Origin: Betaproteobacteria bacterium RIFCSPLOWO2_12_FULL_62_58 | Lineage (GTDB): Bacteria > Pseudomonadota > Gammaproteobacteria > Burkholderiales > SG8-41 | Assembly (NCBI GenBank): GCA_001772005.1 | Contig: MERI01000027.1 | Location: 85,612 to 149,611 of the forward strand | DNA: 64,000 nt | Reading direction: 5' to 3' | In this document: piece by piece, positions 48,600 through 59,337 of the stretch | Layout: the number at the start of each line of letters is the position of its first letter | How positions within the stretch are numbered: position 1 is the first letter of the stretch | The notes under the pieces: model-generated | Told to the model about the DNA's origin: nothing | Seen by the model: the letters and a program-made list of their open reading frames with translations, nothing else | Database searches by the model: none | Position numbers and translations under genes: made by a program

Positions 48600-49607
48600 T
48601 TGGGGCCCCGTTCCGATATCCGCCTGGAGTTGCTGCAGGAATGGCTGGCGGCCCGGCTCGGCTCTGGTTCGTTCTCATTGTCGCCGGCGTCCGAGGATGC
48701 CAGTTTTCGGCGCTATTTTCGCATATCTTCCGGCTCGTGTTCATGGATCGCGATGGACGCGCCGCCGGAGTGCGAAGACTGCCGGCCATTCGTGCGGGTC
48801 GCGGCGCTCATGCGTGCGGCGGGTGTGCACGTGCCCAAAATTCTGGCGCAGGACCTCGAACGCGGCTTCCTGCTGCTCACCGATCTGGGCACGACGAGTT
48901 ATCTTCAGGCGCTCGACGCGACCAACGCTGACGAGCTTTTCCGGGATGCGATCGACGCGCTGATCAAGCTGCAGCTCGCAAGCCGTCCGGACGTGCTGCC
49001 GCCGTATGACGAAGCGCTCCTCCGGCGCGAAATCGATCTGTTTCCGCAGTGGTATATCGCGCGCCACCTCGGAATGACACTCACCGCTGATGAGCGGGAA
49101 GCGCTCGCCGGAGCTGCGGCGCTCGTTCTGGCCAATAACCTGGCGCAGCCCACGGTCTACGTGCACCGCGATTACATGCCGCGCAATCTGATGGTGACCG
49201 AGCCCAATCCGGGCGTGCTCGATTTTCAGGATGCCGTATTCGGCCCGATCACTTACGATGTCATGTCGTTGTTCAAGGACGCTTTTGTGAGCTGGGAAGA
49301 GGAACGGGTGCTCGACTGGACGGCGCGCTACTGGGAAAAAGCCAGGCGCGCGGGCCTGCCGGTGAGCGCCGACTTCGGGACGTTCTACCGCGATTTCGAA
49401 TGGATGGGGCTGCAGCGCCACCTCAAGGTGCTGGGGATTTTTGCGCGCATCCGTCACCGCGACGGCAAGCCCGGTTATGTCGAGGACGCGCCACGTTTCT
49501 TGGGTTACGTGCGCGGGGCGTGCGAGCGCTACGCGCCGCTCGCGCCGCTGCTTGCGTTGCTCGACCGGATCGAGCGTCGGGAGCCGGCGGTCGGTTTTAC
49601 GATGTGA
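48600..49607 (+). CDS. amgK: Aminoglycoside phosphotransferase-like sugar kinase (AmgK-type)
   Basis: ASFRRYFRIS; VHRDYMPRNLMV; divergent from lptD and adjacent to murU-like gene; TTG start uncertain. Confidence 0.8.
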   Translation: MGPRSDIRLELLQEWLAARLGSGSFSLSPASEDASFRRYFRISSGSCSWIAMDAPPECEDCRPFVRVAALMRAAGVHVPKILAQDLERGFLLLTDLGTTSYLQALDATNADELFRDAIDALIKLQLASRPDVLPPYDEALLRREIDLFPQWYIARHLGMTLTADEREALAGAAALVLANNLAQPTVYVHRDYMPRNLMVTEPNPGVLDFQDAVFGPITYDVMSLFKDAFVSWEEERVLDWTARYWEKARRAGLPVSADFGTFYRDFEWMGLQRHLKVLGIFARIRHRDGKPGYVEDAPRFLGYVRGACERYAPLAPLLALLDRIERREPAVGFTM

Positions 49608-49616
49608 CGGGATCCC

Positions 49617-50312
49617 ATGAAAGCGATGATCCTTGCTGCCGGCCGCGGCGAACGCATGCGTCCGCTCAGCGAGCGCATACCGAAGCCCTTGCTGCCGGTC
49701 GCGGGAAAGCCCTTGATTGCCCGGCTCGTCCACCAGCTCGCGCGCTGTGGCATTGCCGACATCGTGGTCAACATATCCCACCTGGGCGAACTGATCGAGA
49801 ACGCGCTCGGCAGCGGTACGGCTTTCGGGGTGCGCATCGCCTATTCCCGTGAACCCGAGGCGCTCGAGACGGCGGGTGGCATCGCGGCGGCGCTGCCGCT
49901 GCTGGGGGATGCTCCGTTCATCGCGGTTAATAGCGATGTCTACAGCGATTTTGATTTCACGCGTCTCGAACCGGCGGCGGACAAGTTATCGCGCACCGGG
50001 GAACTCGCGCATCTGGTGCTGGTCGATAACCCGCCCCAACATCCTCAAGGGGACTTCTGTCTTGACGGGGGCATGGTCGCGGCGCACGGCAGCGTGTGTT
50101 TCACCTTCAGCGGCATCGGGGTCTACGAGCCAGCGCTTTTCTCGGCTGTGGCGCGCGGCGCCAAGGCTCAACTCGCGGCGCTACTGCGCGAGCCGATCGC
50201 GCAGCGCAGGGTAAGCGGCGAGCATCACGGCGGGTTGTGGATCGACGTCGGCACGCCCGAGCGTCTCGCACAGCTCGAGCGACTGCTGGCGCATCACGAA
50301 GACAACGAGTAG
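49617..50312 (+). CDS. murU: Sugar-1-phosphate nucleotidyltransferase (MurU-type)
   Basis: [34 protein letters not shown]. Confidence 0.85.
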   Translation: MKAMILAAGRGERMRPLSERIPKPLLPVAGKPLIARLVHQLARCGIADIVVNISHLGELIENALGSGTAFGVRIAYSREPEALETAGGIAAALPLLGDAPFIAVNSDVYSDFDFTRLEPAADKLSRTGELAHLVLVDNPPQHPQGDFCLDGGMVAAHGSVCFTFSGIGVYEPALFSAVARGAKAQLAALLREPIAQRRVSGEHHGGLWIDVGTPERLAQLERLLAHHEDNE

Positions 50313-50375
50313 GCATTCGCTTGCGTTCGGTTGGGCTGCGACGTTAAATAGGCGCTTTCCGACCTTGTTTCTTCA

Positions 50376-51686
50376 ATGAGCGACATCGACGTCTACGCGC
50401 GCCGGCGCGCCCGGCTCGCGCGCGAGATGGGCAGCGGGGTGGCGATCGTGCCGACCGCGCCCGAGCGCGTACGCAACCGTGACGCGCATTACCCGTATCG
50501 CTTCGACAGCTATTTCTACTATCTGACCGGGTTCCGCGAACCTGGGGCGGTGCTGGTCGTTGTCGCGGGCGATGCCGCGAAAAGCATCCTGTTCTGCCGC
50601 GACAAGGACGTCGAGCGCGAGGTGTGGGACGGCTTCCGCTATGGCCCCGAGGCCGCGCGCACGGGGTTCGGCTTTGACGAGGCGCATTCCGTGGCGCAGC
50701 TCGATGCGCAGATGCCGGAGCTGCTGGGCGACCAGGCCGCCGTGTTCTGCCATCTCGGCGCGGACCATGCCTGGGATGCGCGCGTCATCGGCTGGGTCAA
50801 TGAGGTGCGCAGCCGGGTACGCAGCGGAGTGGCCGCGCCTCGCGAGATCAAGGACGTGCACGCGCTGCTTGACGAAATGCGGCTCATCAAGGGCGCGGAG
50901 GAGATCACTATCATGCGCCGTGCTGCGACGATTTCGGCCGGGGCTCACCGGCGGGCCATGCAGGCGACCCGTCCCGGGCGCATCGAGTACGAGATCGAGG
51001 CCGAGTTGCTGCACGAATTTCATCGCCATGGCGCGCAGGCGCCGGCGTATACGCCGATCGTCGCGAGCGGCGCCAACGCGTGCGTCCTGCATTACGTGCA
51101 GAACGACGGCGTGCTCAAGGATGGCGAGCTGCTGCTGATCGACGCCGGTTGCGAGTTCGACGGCTACGCCTCCGACTTGACGCGCACATTCCCGGTGAAC
51201 GGCAAGTTCCGCGGACCGCAGAAAGATGTGTACGAACTGGTGCTCGCGGCGCAGGCGGCGGCGATCGCCGCTGTCAAAGCAGGCAATGCCTGGGAGGCAC
51301 CGCACCAGGCGGCGGTTAAAGTGCTGACGCAGGGCTTCATCGATCTCGGACTGCTGGCCGGCAGCGTCGGCGAAGCGATAGAAACCGAGGCCTACAAGAA
51401 ATTCTATATGCACCGCACCGGGCACTGGCTTGGCCTCGACGTGCACGACGCCGGCGAGTACAAGCGCGAAGGCAGGTGGCGGTTGCTTGAACCCGGCATG
51501 GTGCTGACGGTTGAGCCGGGCTGCTACATTCGTGCCGGCGACGGCGTGCCCGAGCGCTTTGCCGACATCGGCGCACGCATTGAGGACGATGCGCTGGTCA
51601 CCGCGACGGGGTGCGACATACTTACCCGCGATGCGCCCAAGCAAGTCGCCGAGATCGAAGACTTGATGCAATCGCGACATGGTTGA
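50376..51686 (+). CDS. pepP: Xaa-Pro aminopeptidase P-type
   Basis: MHRTGHWLGLDVHDAGEY; GMVLTVEPGCYI; IDAGCEFDGYASDLTRTFPV. Confidence 0.94.
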   Translation: MSDIDVYARRRARLAREMGSGVAIVPTAPERVRNRDAHYPYRFDSYFYYLTGFREPGAVLVVVAGDAAKSILFCRDKDVEREVWDGFRYGPEAARTGFGFDEAHSVAQLDAQMPELLGDQAAVFCHLGADHAWDARVIGWVNEVRSRVRSGVAAPREIKDVHALLDEMRLIKGAEEITIMRRAATISAGAHRRAMQATRPGRIEYEIEAELLHEFHRHGAQAPAYTPIVASGANACVLHYVQNDGVLKDGELLLIDAGCEFDGYASDLTRTFPVNGKFRGPQKDVYELVLAAQAAAIAAVKAGNAWEAPHQAAVKVLTQGFIDLGLLAGSVGEAIETEAYKKFYMHRTGHWLGLDVHDAGEYKREGRWRLLEPGMVLTVEPGCYIRAGDGVPERFADIGARIEDDALVTATGCDILTRDAPKQVAEIEDLMQSRHG

Positions 51687-52833
51687 GGCAGCGGATATCG
51701 TTGTCGTCGGCGGTGGCCCGGTCGGGGCGGCGCTGGCGTTGGCGCTCGCGGACAGCGGGTTCGCACCGGTGGTGCTTGAATCACGCGATCCAGACGTGGC
51801 GATCGGTGATCCGCGTCCGCTCGCACTGTCCTATGGCAGCCGCCTGATCCTCGAGCGCCTCGGGGCGTGGGAGGGGCTTGCGCCGGCCACGCCGATCGCT
51901 TCCATCCACGTGTCGCAGCAAGGGGGTTTCGGGCGCGTCGCGCTCGCGGCAGCGGAGGCGCGCCTGCCGGCGCTCGGTTATGTGGTCGATTATGCGCGAT
52001 TGCATGCGGCGCTCGCGCAAGCGCTCATCAGCCGCGTGCCGCGGGCCATCGCCGGGGCCAGGGTAACGGCTATCAGACCCGGCCATGATGCGGCGACCGT
52101 CCAGTTTACGCTCGGCAGCGCCGCGAACGCGATTGCAGCCAAACTGGTGGTGGTTGCGGACGGCGGTGCGCTGCAAGACCTGGCAAGCACCAGGAAAGTC
52201 GACTATCAGCAGACGGCGGTGGTGGCGACGGTCGCGAGCGAACTGCCGCACCGCAACGTGGCGTTCGAACGCTTCACCGCGGGCGGCCCCCTCGCCCTGC
52301 TGCCCTGCGGCGATGATCTTGCGCTGATCTGGACGGCGAATCCCGGGCGCGCGCAGGATTTGTCCGGGCTGCCCGCAAGCGACTTTCTCAGGCGCCTTCA
52401 CGAGGACTTTGGCGACCGGCTCGGCGCCTTCACGGCGGTCGGCGCCCGCTCGCTTTTCCCGCTTACGCTCAAGTATGCGAGCGATGTTGCGCTGTCGCGC
52501 ACGGCGTTGATCGGCAATGCCGCTCAAACTTTGCATCCGGTGGCCGGCCAGGGCTTCAACCTCGGCTTGCGCGACGCCTGGGAGCTTGCCGGCGAAATCG
52601 TGCGCGCGAGTCCCGAGGCGATCGGTAGCACGGAGATGCTCGCTGCCTATCGAGCACGCCGCCGCATCGACCGCCGTGGCGGCATCTGGTTTACCGATTC
52701 GCTGGTGCGACTGTTCTCGAACGATATCGCGCCGCTCAGCGCTGCGCGCGGCATCGCACTCGCGCTGCTCGGCTGCCTGCCGCCAGCCAGGGATTTCGTC
52801 GCGCGGCGCATGATCTTCGGTGCTCGCGGCTGA
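51679..52833 (+). CDS. UbiH/UbiF-family FAD-dependent hydroxylase
   Basis: DIVVVGGGPVGAALALALADSG; ALIGNAAQTLHPVAGQGFNLGLRDAWELA. Confidence 0.92.
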   Translation: MVEAADIVVVGGGPVGAALALALADSGFAPVVLESRDPDVAIGDPRPLALSYGSRLILERLGAWEGLAPATPIASIHVSQQGGFGRVALAAAEARLPALGYVVDYARLHAALAQALISRVPRAIAGARVTAIRPGHDAATVQFTLGSAANAIAAKLVVVADGGALQDLASTRKVDYQQTAVVATVASELPHRNVAFERFTAGGPLALLPCGDDLALIWTANPGRAQDLSGLPASDFLRRLHEDFGDRLGAFTAVGARSLFPLTLKYASDVALSRTALIGNAAQTLHPVAGQGFNLGLRDAWELAGEIVRASPEAIGSTEMLAAYRARRRIDRRGGIWFTDSLVRLFSNDIAPLSAARGIALALLGCLPPARDFVARRMIFGARG

Positions 52834-53082
52834 TATTCTGCCGGTTCCGCGTTCATATCCGACTTGCACGGCTGCGGTTTAGTCCTCGTCGCGCAAGCGT
52901 TGCTCGAAAGATTTTGAATAAGTGCTTACTCCAGCGAGTGTATTTGCTTGACCGTCCGCGCACCTGAAGCTTGGTGTGCGTTTGTCGCAACATCGATAAA
53001 GAAAATAGGCGACATCGCCTTTTCTTGCGTCAGCACTGCGATTACAATTACGCCCTCCCCCGGAACACGCAGACAATCCGCA

Positions 53083-54090
53083 GTGCAGATCGGTCCCTAC
53101 CAACTGAAGAACAACCTGATCGTTGCGCCGATGGCGGGCGTCACCGACCGGCCGTTCCGCCAGCTGTGCAAGACCATGGGTGCCGGCATGGCGGTATCGG
53201 AGATGGTGGCGAGCAATTCGCTATTGTGGGGTTCGGAGAAAACCCGGCGCCGCGCCAATCACGACGGCGAGGTCGAGCCGATCGCGGTGCAGATTGCGGG
53301 CGCCGACCCGCAGATGCTGGCCGAGGCCGCCAAGTACAACGTCGACCAGGGGGCGCAGATCATCGACATCAACATGGGGTGTCCGGCTAAGAAGGTGTGC
53401 AATGTGATGGCGGGCTCCGCGCTGCTCCGCGACGAGCCGCTGGTCCGGCGCATTCTCGACGCCGTGGCGGCGGCGGTCGATGTGCCGGTGACGCTCAAGA
53501 TCCGCACCGGCTGGGACCGCAGCCACAAGAACGCGCTCGCGGTGGCGAAGCTTGCCGAGGGCGCCGGCATCCAGGCGCTGGCCATACACGGCCGGACGCG
53601 CGCCTGCGGGTTCGGGGGCGACGCGGAGTACGACACGATCGCCGCGGTGAAATCGAAGATCGGCATCCCGGTGATCGCCAACGGCGACATCGATACGCCG
53701 GAACGCGTGAAGCAGGTGCTCGATTACACCCGGGCCGACGCGGTGATGATCGGCCGCGCCGCCCAGGGGCGGCCGTGGATGTTTGGCGAGGTGAGCCACT
53801 ACCTGAAAACCGGCGAGCGTCTGCCGCCGCCGGAGGTCGCAGAGATCCACCGCGTGCTGGTCGCGCACCTGCGCGGCCTGTATGCGTTCTATGGCGAGCA
53901 CATCGGCGTGCGCGTCGCGCGCAAGCACATCTCGTGGTACACCAAGGGGCTCGCCGGCTCGGCGGCCTTCCGCCAAGCCATGAACCAGTTGCAGACCGCT
54001 GCCGAACAGCTGGCCGCGGTCGACGAATTCTTCGCCCAGCTCGCAAGCCGGGGGCGGCATCTTACCTATATCGAGGAACTCGCGGCATGA
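53083..54090 (+). CDS. dusB: tRNA-dihydrouridine synthase B, GTG start
   Basis: QIGPYQLKNNLIVAPMAGVTDRPFRQLC; NMGCPAKKVCNVMAGSALL. Confidence 0.95.
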   Translation: MQIGPYQLKNNLIVAPMAGVTDRPFRQLCKTMGAGMAVSEMVASNSLLWGSEKTRRRANHDGEVEPIAVQIAGADPQMLAEAAKYNVDQGAQIIDINMGCPAKKVCNVMAGSALLRDEPLVRRILDAVAAAVDVPVTLKIRTGWDRSHKNALAVAKLAEGAGIQALAIHGRTRACGFGGDAEYDTIAAVKSKIGIPVIANGDIDTPERVKQVLDYTRADAVMIGRAAQGRPWMFGEVSHYLKTGERLPPPEVAEIHRVLVAHLRGLYAFYGEHIGVRVARKHISWYTKGLAGSAAFRQAMNQLQTAAEQLAAVDEFFAQLASRGRHLTYIEELAA

Positions 54091-54326
54091 TGAACGAGAA
54101 CGAAATGGCGCGCATGGTGCGCAAGGCGATTGACGGCTATTTCAGGGATCTCGATGGCGAGAAGCCCAGCAGTGTTTACGACATGGTCATCAACTGCGTC
54201 GAAAAACCCCTGCTCGAGTCGGTGCTGCACCGCGTGAAGGGCAATCAGACCCATGCCGCGGAAATGCTCGGCATCAACCGCAACACCCTGCGCAAGAAAA
54301 TGAAGATGCACGGAATCAAATTCTAG
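54087..54326 (+). CDS. fis: Fis-family nucleoid-associated protein
   Basis: 79 aa; VKGNQTHAAEMLGINRNTLRKKMKMHGIKF; dusB-fis pairing. Confidence 0.94.
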   Translation: MMNENEMARMVRKAIDGYFRDLDGEKPSSVYDMVINCVEKPLLESVLHRVKGNQTHAAEMLGINRNTLRKKMKMHGIKF

Positions 54327-54411
54327 GATTCAGGATCAAGGATCAAGCATTGAGGATCGAGTCCATGTGCTTCGGTTATCTCTGAATCCTGAATCCTCAA
54401 TCCTGTATTCC
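54324..54411 (+). repeat. Heptad inverted-repeat array, site F (fis-purH gap)
   Basis: TAGGATT CAGGATC AAGGATC AAGCATT GAGGATC, then a loop, then TATCTCT GAATCCT GAATCCT CAATCCT GTATTCC; fis stop TAG is in the first heptad. Confidence 0.85.
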
Positions 54412-54412
54412 A

Positions 54413-55975
54413 ATGGCTGTCATCAAGCAAGCGCTGATCAGCGTTTCTGACAAGATCGGCATCATCGAATTCGCGCGCGGACTCGCGGGGTTCGGCGTGG
54501 CGCTGATTTCCACCGGCGGCACGGCGAAGTTGCTAAAGGATGCCGGGCTCAAGGTTGCCGAAGTTGCCGACTATACCGGTTTTCCCGAAATGCTGGACGG
54601 CCGCGTCAAGACGCTGCATCCGAAGGTCCATGCCGGCATCCTGGCGCGGCGCGACGTTGCCGGGCACCTGAGTGCACTCAAGAACGCGGGCATCCCGACG
54701 ATCGATCTGGTGGTGGTGAACCTCTATCCGTTCAGCGAGACCGTCGCCAAACCGGACTGCGCGCTCGAGGACGCGATCGAGGGCATCGATATCGGCGGTC
54801 CGGCAATGGTGAGAAGTGCCGCCAAGAACTATCAGCACGTTGCAGTCGTCACCGATCCCGCGGACTACGCCCCGCTGCTCAGGGAAATGGCATCGGCCAA
54901 CGGCGCGGTGGGGGCGGAGATGCGTTTCCGGCTCGCGCAAAAAGCGTTTTCGCACACCGCAGCTTACGACGGCGCGATCAGCAGCTATCTCACGGCGCTT
55001 GATCCGGGCGGCAAGCGCGGTGAATTCCCGGCACGGCTGAATCTCCAATTCGATCTCGTGCAGGCGCTGCGCTACGGCGAGAACCCGCACCAGGACGCCG
55101 CCTTCTACCGGGATCTCAAGCCTGCGCCGGGCAGCCTTGGCGACTACGTGCAGCTGCAGGGAAAGGAACTGTCTTACAACAACATCGGCGACGCCGATGC
55201 GGCATGGGAATGCGTGAAAACGTTCGACGCACCCGCGTGCGTCATCGTCAAGCACGCCAACCCGTGCGGTGTCGCGATCGGCTCCGGTCCGGTCGAGGCC
55301 TATAAGAGGGCGTTTGCCACCGATCCGACATCAGCCTTCGGCGGCATTATTGCTTTCAACTGCGAGCTCGACGCGCAAACGGCGGAAGCGGTTACGCAGC
55401 AGTTTGTCGAAGTAGTGATCGCCCCGAAGATCGCCGCCGGCGCGGCCGCGGCACTCGCGCAAAAGACGAACATCCGGGTACTCGCCGTGCCGCTTGCAGC
55501 GGGCGCCAACGCCTTCGACCTGAAGCGCATCGGCGGGGGACTGCTGGTGCAGACCCCGGACAACATGAACGTCGCTGCCGGGCAGCTGACGACGGCGACC
55601 AGGCTCAAACCAACCGAGCAACAGCTTGCCGACCTGCTGTTTGCCTGGCGGGTGGCGAAGTTCGTCAAGTCCAACGCCATCGTGTTCTGCGGCAACGGCC
55701 GGACGCTGGGCGTAGGCGCCGGCCAGATGAGCCGCGTCGACTCGGCGCGCATCGCGTCGATCAAGGCGGCCAATGTGGGGCTTGCGCTCGCCGGGTCGGT
55801 GGTCGCCTCTGACGCGTTTTTTCCGTTTCGCGACGGCATTGATGTCGTGGCGCAGGCGGGCGCCAAGGCGATCATCCAGCCGGGCGGCAGTCTGCGCGAC
55901 GCGGAAGTCATCGCCGCCGCCGACGAGCACGGCATCGCGATGGTGTTTACCGGTTTCCGCCATTTCCGTCATTAA
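54413..55975 (+). CDS. purH: Bifunctional AICAR transformylase / IMP cyclohydrolase
   Basis: [46 protein letters not shown]. Confidence 0.98.
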   Translation: MAVIKQALISVSDKIGIIEFARGLAGFGVALISTGGTAKLLKDAGLKVAEVADYTGFPEMLDGRVKTLHPKVHAGILARRDVAGHLSALKNAGIPTIDLVVVNLYPFSETVAKPDCALEDAIEGIDIGGPAMVRSAAKNYQHVAVVTDPADYAPLLREMASANGAVGAEMRFRLAQKAFSHTAAYDGAISSYLTALDPGGKRGEFPARLNLQFDLVQALRYGENPHQDAAFYRDLKPAPGSLGDYVQLQGKELSYNNIGDADAAWECVKTFDAPACVIVKHANPCGVAIGSGPVEAYKRAFATDPTSAFGGIIAFNCELDAQTAEAVTQQFVEVVIAPKIAAGAAAALAQKTNIRVLAVPLAAGANAFDLKRIGGGLLVQTPDNMNVAAGQLTTATRLKPTEQQLADLLFAWRVAKFVKSNAIVFCGNGRTLGVGAGQMSRVDSARIASIKAANVGLALAGSVVASDAFFPFRDGIDVVAQAGAKAIIQPGGSLRDAEVIAAADEHGIAMVFTGFRHFRH

Positions 55976-56066
55976 AGTGAGGAGCGAGGCGTGAGGAGTG
56001 AGGCGTTAGAGCCAGGCCTGCGCGGTGTGCTTTTGCGCCTCTCGCCTCTCGCCTTTCGCCTCTCGC
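55975..56066 (+). repeat. Heptad inverted-repeat array, site G (purH-purD gap)
   Basis: AAGTGAG GAGCGAG GCGTGAG GAGTGAG GCGTTAG, then a loop, then CTCTCGC CTCTCGC CTTTCGC CTCTCGC. Confidence 0.88.
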
Positions 56067-56070
56067 TTTT

Positions 56071-57375
56071 ATGAAGTTGCTTGTCATCGGGTCGGGTGGG
56101 CGAGAACACGCGCTGGCGTGGAAGCTCGCGCAATCGCCACGCGTGTCCAGGGTGTTCGTGGCTCCCGGCAACGCGGGCACGGCGCTGGAGGATGGTGTCA
56201 CCAACGTCGCGCTCTCCGCGATTCCCGAGCTGGTCGCATTCGCGAGCAAGGAAACGATCACGCTGACCGTGGTCGGGCCGGAGGCGCCGCTCGCCGAAGG
56301 CGTGGTCGATGCGTTTCAGGCGGGGGGGCTCAGGATTTTCGGGCCGAGCAAACAGGCGGCGCAACTGGAAAGTTCCAAGGACTTTGCCAAGGCGTTCATG
56401 GTGCGACACGGCATCCCGACCGCAGCTTATGCGACTTTCAGCGAGGCGCGGGAAGCGCACGCCTACATCGACCGGCAGGGCGCGCCGATCGTGGTAAAGG
56501 CCGATGGGCTGGCCGCCGGCAAGGGTGTGGTGGTGGCGAGGGATATCAACGACGCGCATGCCGCAGTCGATATGATGCTCGTCGACAACAAAATGGGCGC
56601 CGCCGGGTCCCGTGTGGTGATCGAGCAGTTCCTGGACGGCGAAGAAGCGAGCTTCATCGTGCTCTCCGACGGTCGAAATGCGCTGCCGCTCGCGAGCAGC
56701 CAGGACCACAAGCGCTTGAAGGACGGCGACCAGGGTCCCAACACCGGCGGCATGGGCGCTTATTCGCCGGCGCTGGTGGTGACGCCCGCGGTGCATGCTA
56801 ACGTGATGCGCGAAATCATCCAGCCCGCGATCAGAGGGATGGAAAAAGACGGGGTGCCGTATGTCGGTTTCCTCTATGCCGGCCTGGTGGTCGCGAAGGA
56901 CGGCCAAGTCCAGGTGCTCGAATTCAATTGCCGCATGGGCGACCCGGAAACCCAGCCCATCATGCTGCGGCTGAAAAGCGATCTCGCGACGTTGATCGAT
57001 TTGGCGGTCAGCGGCAGCCTCGATCGCGCCGAGACCGAATGGGACCCGCGGGTTGCGCTCGGCGTGGTGCTCGCGGCAGCGGGCTATCCCGATACTCCGC
57101 GCAAGGGCGACGTGATCCACGGATTACCCAATGCGGGAGACGGTTATCACGTGTTTCACGCGGGTACCGCGCTCAAAGACCAGCAGGTGGTGGTGAACGG
57201 CGGGCGCGTGCTATGCGTCACCGCCCTTGGCGACAACGTGAAGACCGCGCAGCGCCGGGCCTACGAAATCGTCGACAAGATTCGCTTCGACGGCATGCAG
57301 TTGCGGCGCGACATAGGATACCGAGCCATCGAGGCGCGCAGCGGCCCTCGCGCGCTGCAGGCCGGCCGGAAGTAG
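56071..57375 (+). CDS. purD: Phosphoribosylamine-glycine ligase
   Basis: MKLLVIGSGGREHALAWKLAQSPRVSRVFVAPGNAGTA. Confidence 0.97.
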   Translation: MKLLVIGSGGREHALAWKLAQSPRVSRVFVAPGNAGTALEDGVTNVALSAIPELVAFASKETITLTVVGPEAPLAEGVVDAFQAGGLRIFGPSKQAAQLESSKDFAKAFMVRHGIPTAAYATFSEAREAHAYIDRQGAPIVVKADGLAAGKGVVVARDINDAHAAVDMMLVDNKMGAAGSRVVIEQFLDGEEASFIVLSDGRNALPLASSQDHKRLKDGDQGPNTGGMGAYSPALVVTPAVHANVMREIIQPAIRGMEKDGVPYVGFLYAGLVVAKDGQVQVLEFNCRMGDPETQPIMLRLKSDLATLIDLAVSGSLDRAETEWDPRVALGVVLAAAGYPDTPRKGDVIHGLPNAGDGYHVFHAGTALKDQQVVVNGGRVLCVTALGDNVKTAQRRAYEIVDKIRFDGMQLRRDIGYRAIEARSGPRALQAGRK

Positions 57376-57383
57376 GAGGACCC

Positions 57384-58241
57384 ATGGCGCCGGATCCAAG
57401 CTACGACCGTAGCGTAGAGGACGTCGACAACATCATTGCCCTCGAACACGTCAACGTGACGATTCCCGACCAGCGTCTCGCGACACTGTTCTACGTGGTG
57501 GGCATGGGCTTCACGCGCGACCCTTACTTGAATGTCGGCGATGAGAACATGTGGGCGAACGTGGGCAACCAGCAGTTTCATCTGCCGACACGCGCGCCGC
57601 AGGTGCTGCGCGGCCACGTCGGCATCGTTGTGCCTGACGTCGGCGCGCTTAAGGAGCGGCTGGCCGGCGTGCGCAAAAAGCTCGCCGGAACACGGTTTGC
57701 CTTCGCCGAAGAAGACGGCTGCGTCGCCGTCACCTGCCCATGGGGTAATCAGCTGCGTTGCCATGCGCCGGCGCCGCGCTTCGGCGACATGACGCTCGGC
57801 ATGCCCTACGTCGAGTTCGCGGTAAAGCGCGGCACGGCGCCCGGCATTGCGCGCTTCTACGAGCAGGCCTTCGGTGTGAAGGGCGCGCTGGCAGCGGACG
57901 AGAGCAGCGCCACGATTCCCGTCGGCCGCGACCAGACGCTCGTCTTTCGCGAGAGCGATAAGCAACCACCCTACGACGGCCATCACATCGCGATCTACGT
58001 TGCTGACTTTTCCGGACCGCATAGATTTCTCAAGCAACATGACCTCATTACCGAGGAAAGCGATCAACATCAGTACCGTTTCCGGGACATCTTTGATCTG
58101 GACAGCGGCGTGAAGTTGTTCGAGATCGAACACGAGGTCAGAAGCCTCAAGCATCCGATGTGGGGGCGCCCGTTCGTGAATCGCAATCCGGCGCAGACGC
58201 AGCGCAACTACCTGCGCGGCCGCGACGCGTTTTACCCCTGA
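57384..58241 (+). CDS. Two-domain VOC (glyoxalase/dioxygenase superfamily) protein
   Basis: [32 protein letters not shown] and second module [29 protein letters not shown]. Confidence 0.8.
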   Translation: MAPDPSYDRSVEDVDNIIALEHVNVTIPDQRLATLFYVVGMGFTRDPYLNVGDENMWANVGNQQFHLPTRAPQVLRGHVGIVVPDVGALKERLAGVRKKLAGTRFAFAEEDGCVAVTCPWGNQLRCHAPAPRFGDMTLGMPYVEFAVKRGTAPGIARFYEQAFGVKGALAADESSATIPVGRDQTLVFRESDKQPPYDGHHIAIYVADFSGPHRFLKQHDLITEESDQHQYRFRDIFDLDSGVKLFEIEHEVRSLKHPMWGRPFVNRNPAQTQRNYLRGRDAFYP

Positions 58242-58246
58242 GCACC

Positions 58247-59152
58247 GTGGATTCCGCGGCGGTCAGGCAGTTCTTGCTCGCGTTGCAGGAGAACATCGTC
58301 GCGCGGCTTGCCGCCATCGACGGCCAGCTTTTCTTGCGTGACGCCTGGGAGCGCCCGCAGGGCGGCGGGGGCATCACGCGGCTGATCGAAGACGGCCGCG
58401 TATTCGAGCGCGCTGGCGTGAATTTCTCCCATGTTTTTGGCCCGAACTTGCCGCCGTCGGCTTCGGCATCGCGCCCCGAACTCGCCGGGCGCTCGTTCCA
58501 GGCGCTGGGCGTATCACTCGTATTGCACCCGCGCAATCCCTATGGGCCCACCGCGCACATGAACGTCCGTTTTCTGGTTGCCGAGAAATCCGGTGCTGAC
58601 CCGGTTTGGTGGTTTGGAGGTGGCATGGATCTCACGCCCTACTATCCTTTCGCGGAAGACGCGGTGCATTTTCATCGCACCTGCCGCGCCGCGCTTGCCC
58701 CGTTCGGCGCGGACTACTACCCCCGTTTCAAGAAGGGGTGCGACGAGTACTTTTATCTCAAACACCGCCGGGAGCCGCGTGGCATCGGCGGCATTTTCTT
58801 CGATGATCTCAACGAACCCGGTTTCGACACTTGTTTCGGACTGGCACGCAGCGTGGGCGAGCATTTCCTCGACGCCTACGTGCCGATCCTCGAGCGCCGC
58901 ATGAATGCCCCATATGGCGAGCGCGAGCGGGACTGGCAAGCCTACCGCCGCGGCCGTTACGTCGAGTTCAATCTGGTGTATGACCGCGGTACGCTGTTCG
59001 GGCTGCAGTCCGGCGGACGCACCGAATCGATCCTGATGTCGCTGCCGCCGCGCGCTGTCTGGCGCTACGACTGGAAGCCCGCGCCGGGCAGCCCCGAGGA
59101 CAAGCTCTATACGGAGTTTCTGATCGCCAAGGACTGGCTGAAGGATCAGTGA
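58247..59152 (+). CDS. hemF: Oxygen-dependent coproporphyrinogen III oxidase, GTG start
   Basis: [73 protein letters not shown]. Confidence 0.96.
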   Translation: MDSAAVRQFLLALQENIVARLAAIDGQLFLRDAWERPQGGGGITRLIEDGRVFERAGVNFSHVFGPNLPPSASASRPELAGRSFQALGVSLVLHPRNPYGPTAHMNVRFLVAEKSGADPVWWFGGGMDLTPYYPFAEDAVHFHRTCRAALAPFGADYYPRFKKGCDEYFYLKHRREPRGIGGIFFDDLNEPGFDTCFGLARSVGEHFLDAYVPILERRMNAPYGERERDWQAYRRGRYVEFNLVYDRGTLFGLQSGGRTESILMSLPPRAVWRYDWKPAPGSPEDKLYTEFLIAKDWLKDQ

Positions 59153-59337
59153 ATACGGCGGCGTGGCGGCGCGATACTACACACCGCTGGATATCACGGC
59201 TGGCGCGGCGCCTCCGGCGGCGCCTGCGTGCTCTCGACGAGGCGCCTCTCGAGTTCTTCGTGGTCGGCTTTCAGGGCAAGATGCGCTTGCCTGAACGGGT
59301 TCATCGGGTGCAGTATTTGTCATCATGTCGACTGGCC

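Noticed and set aside
50373-51680. 435 aa minus-strand ORF opposite pepP
   Set aside because: Antisense frame of a metallopeptidase; composition artefact.
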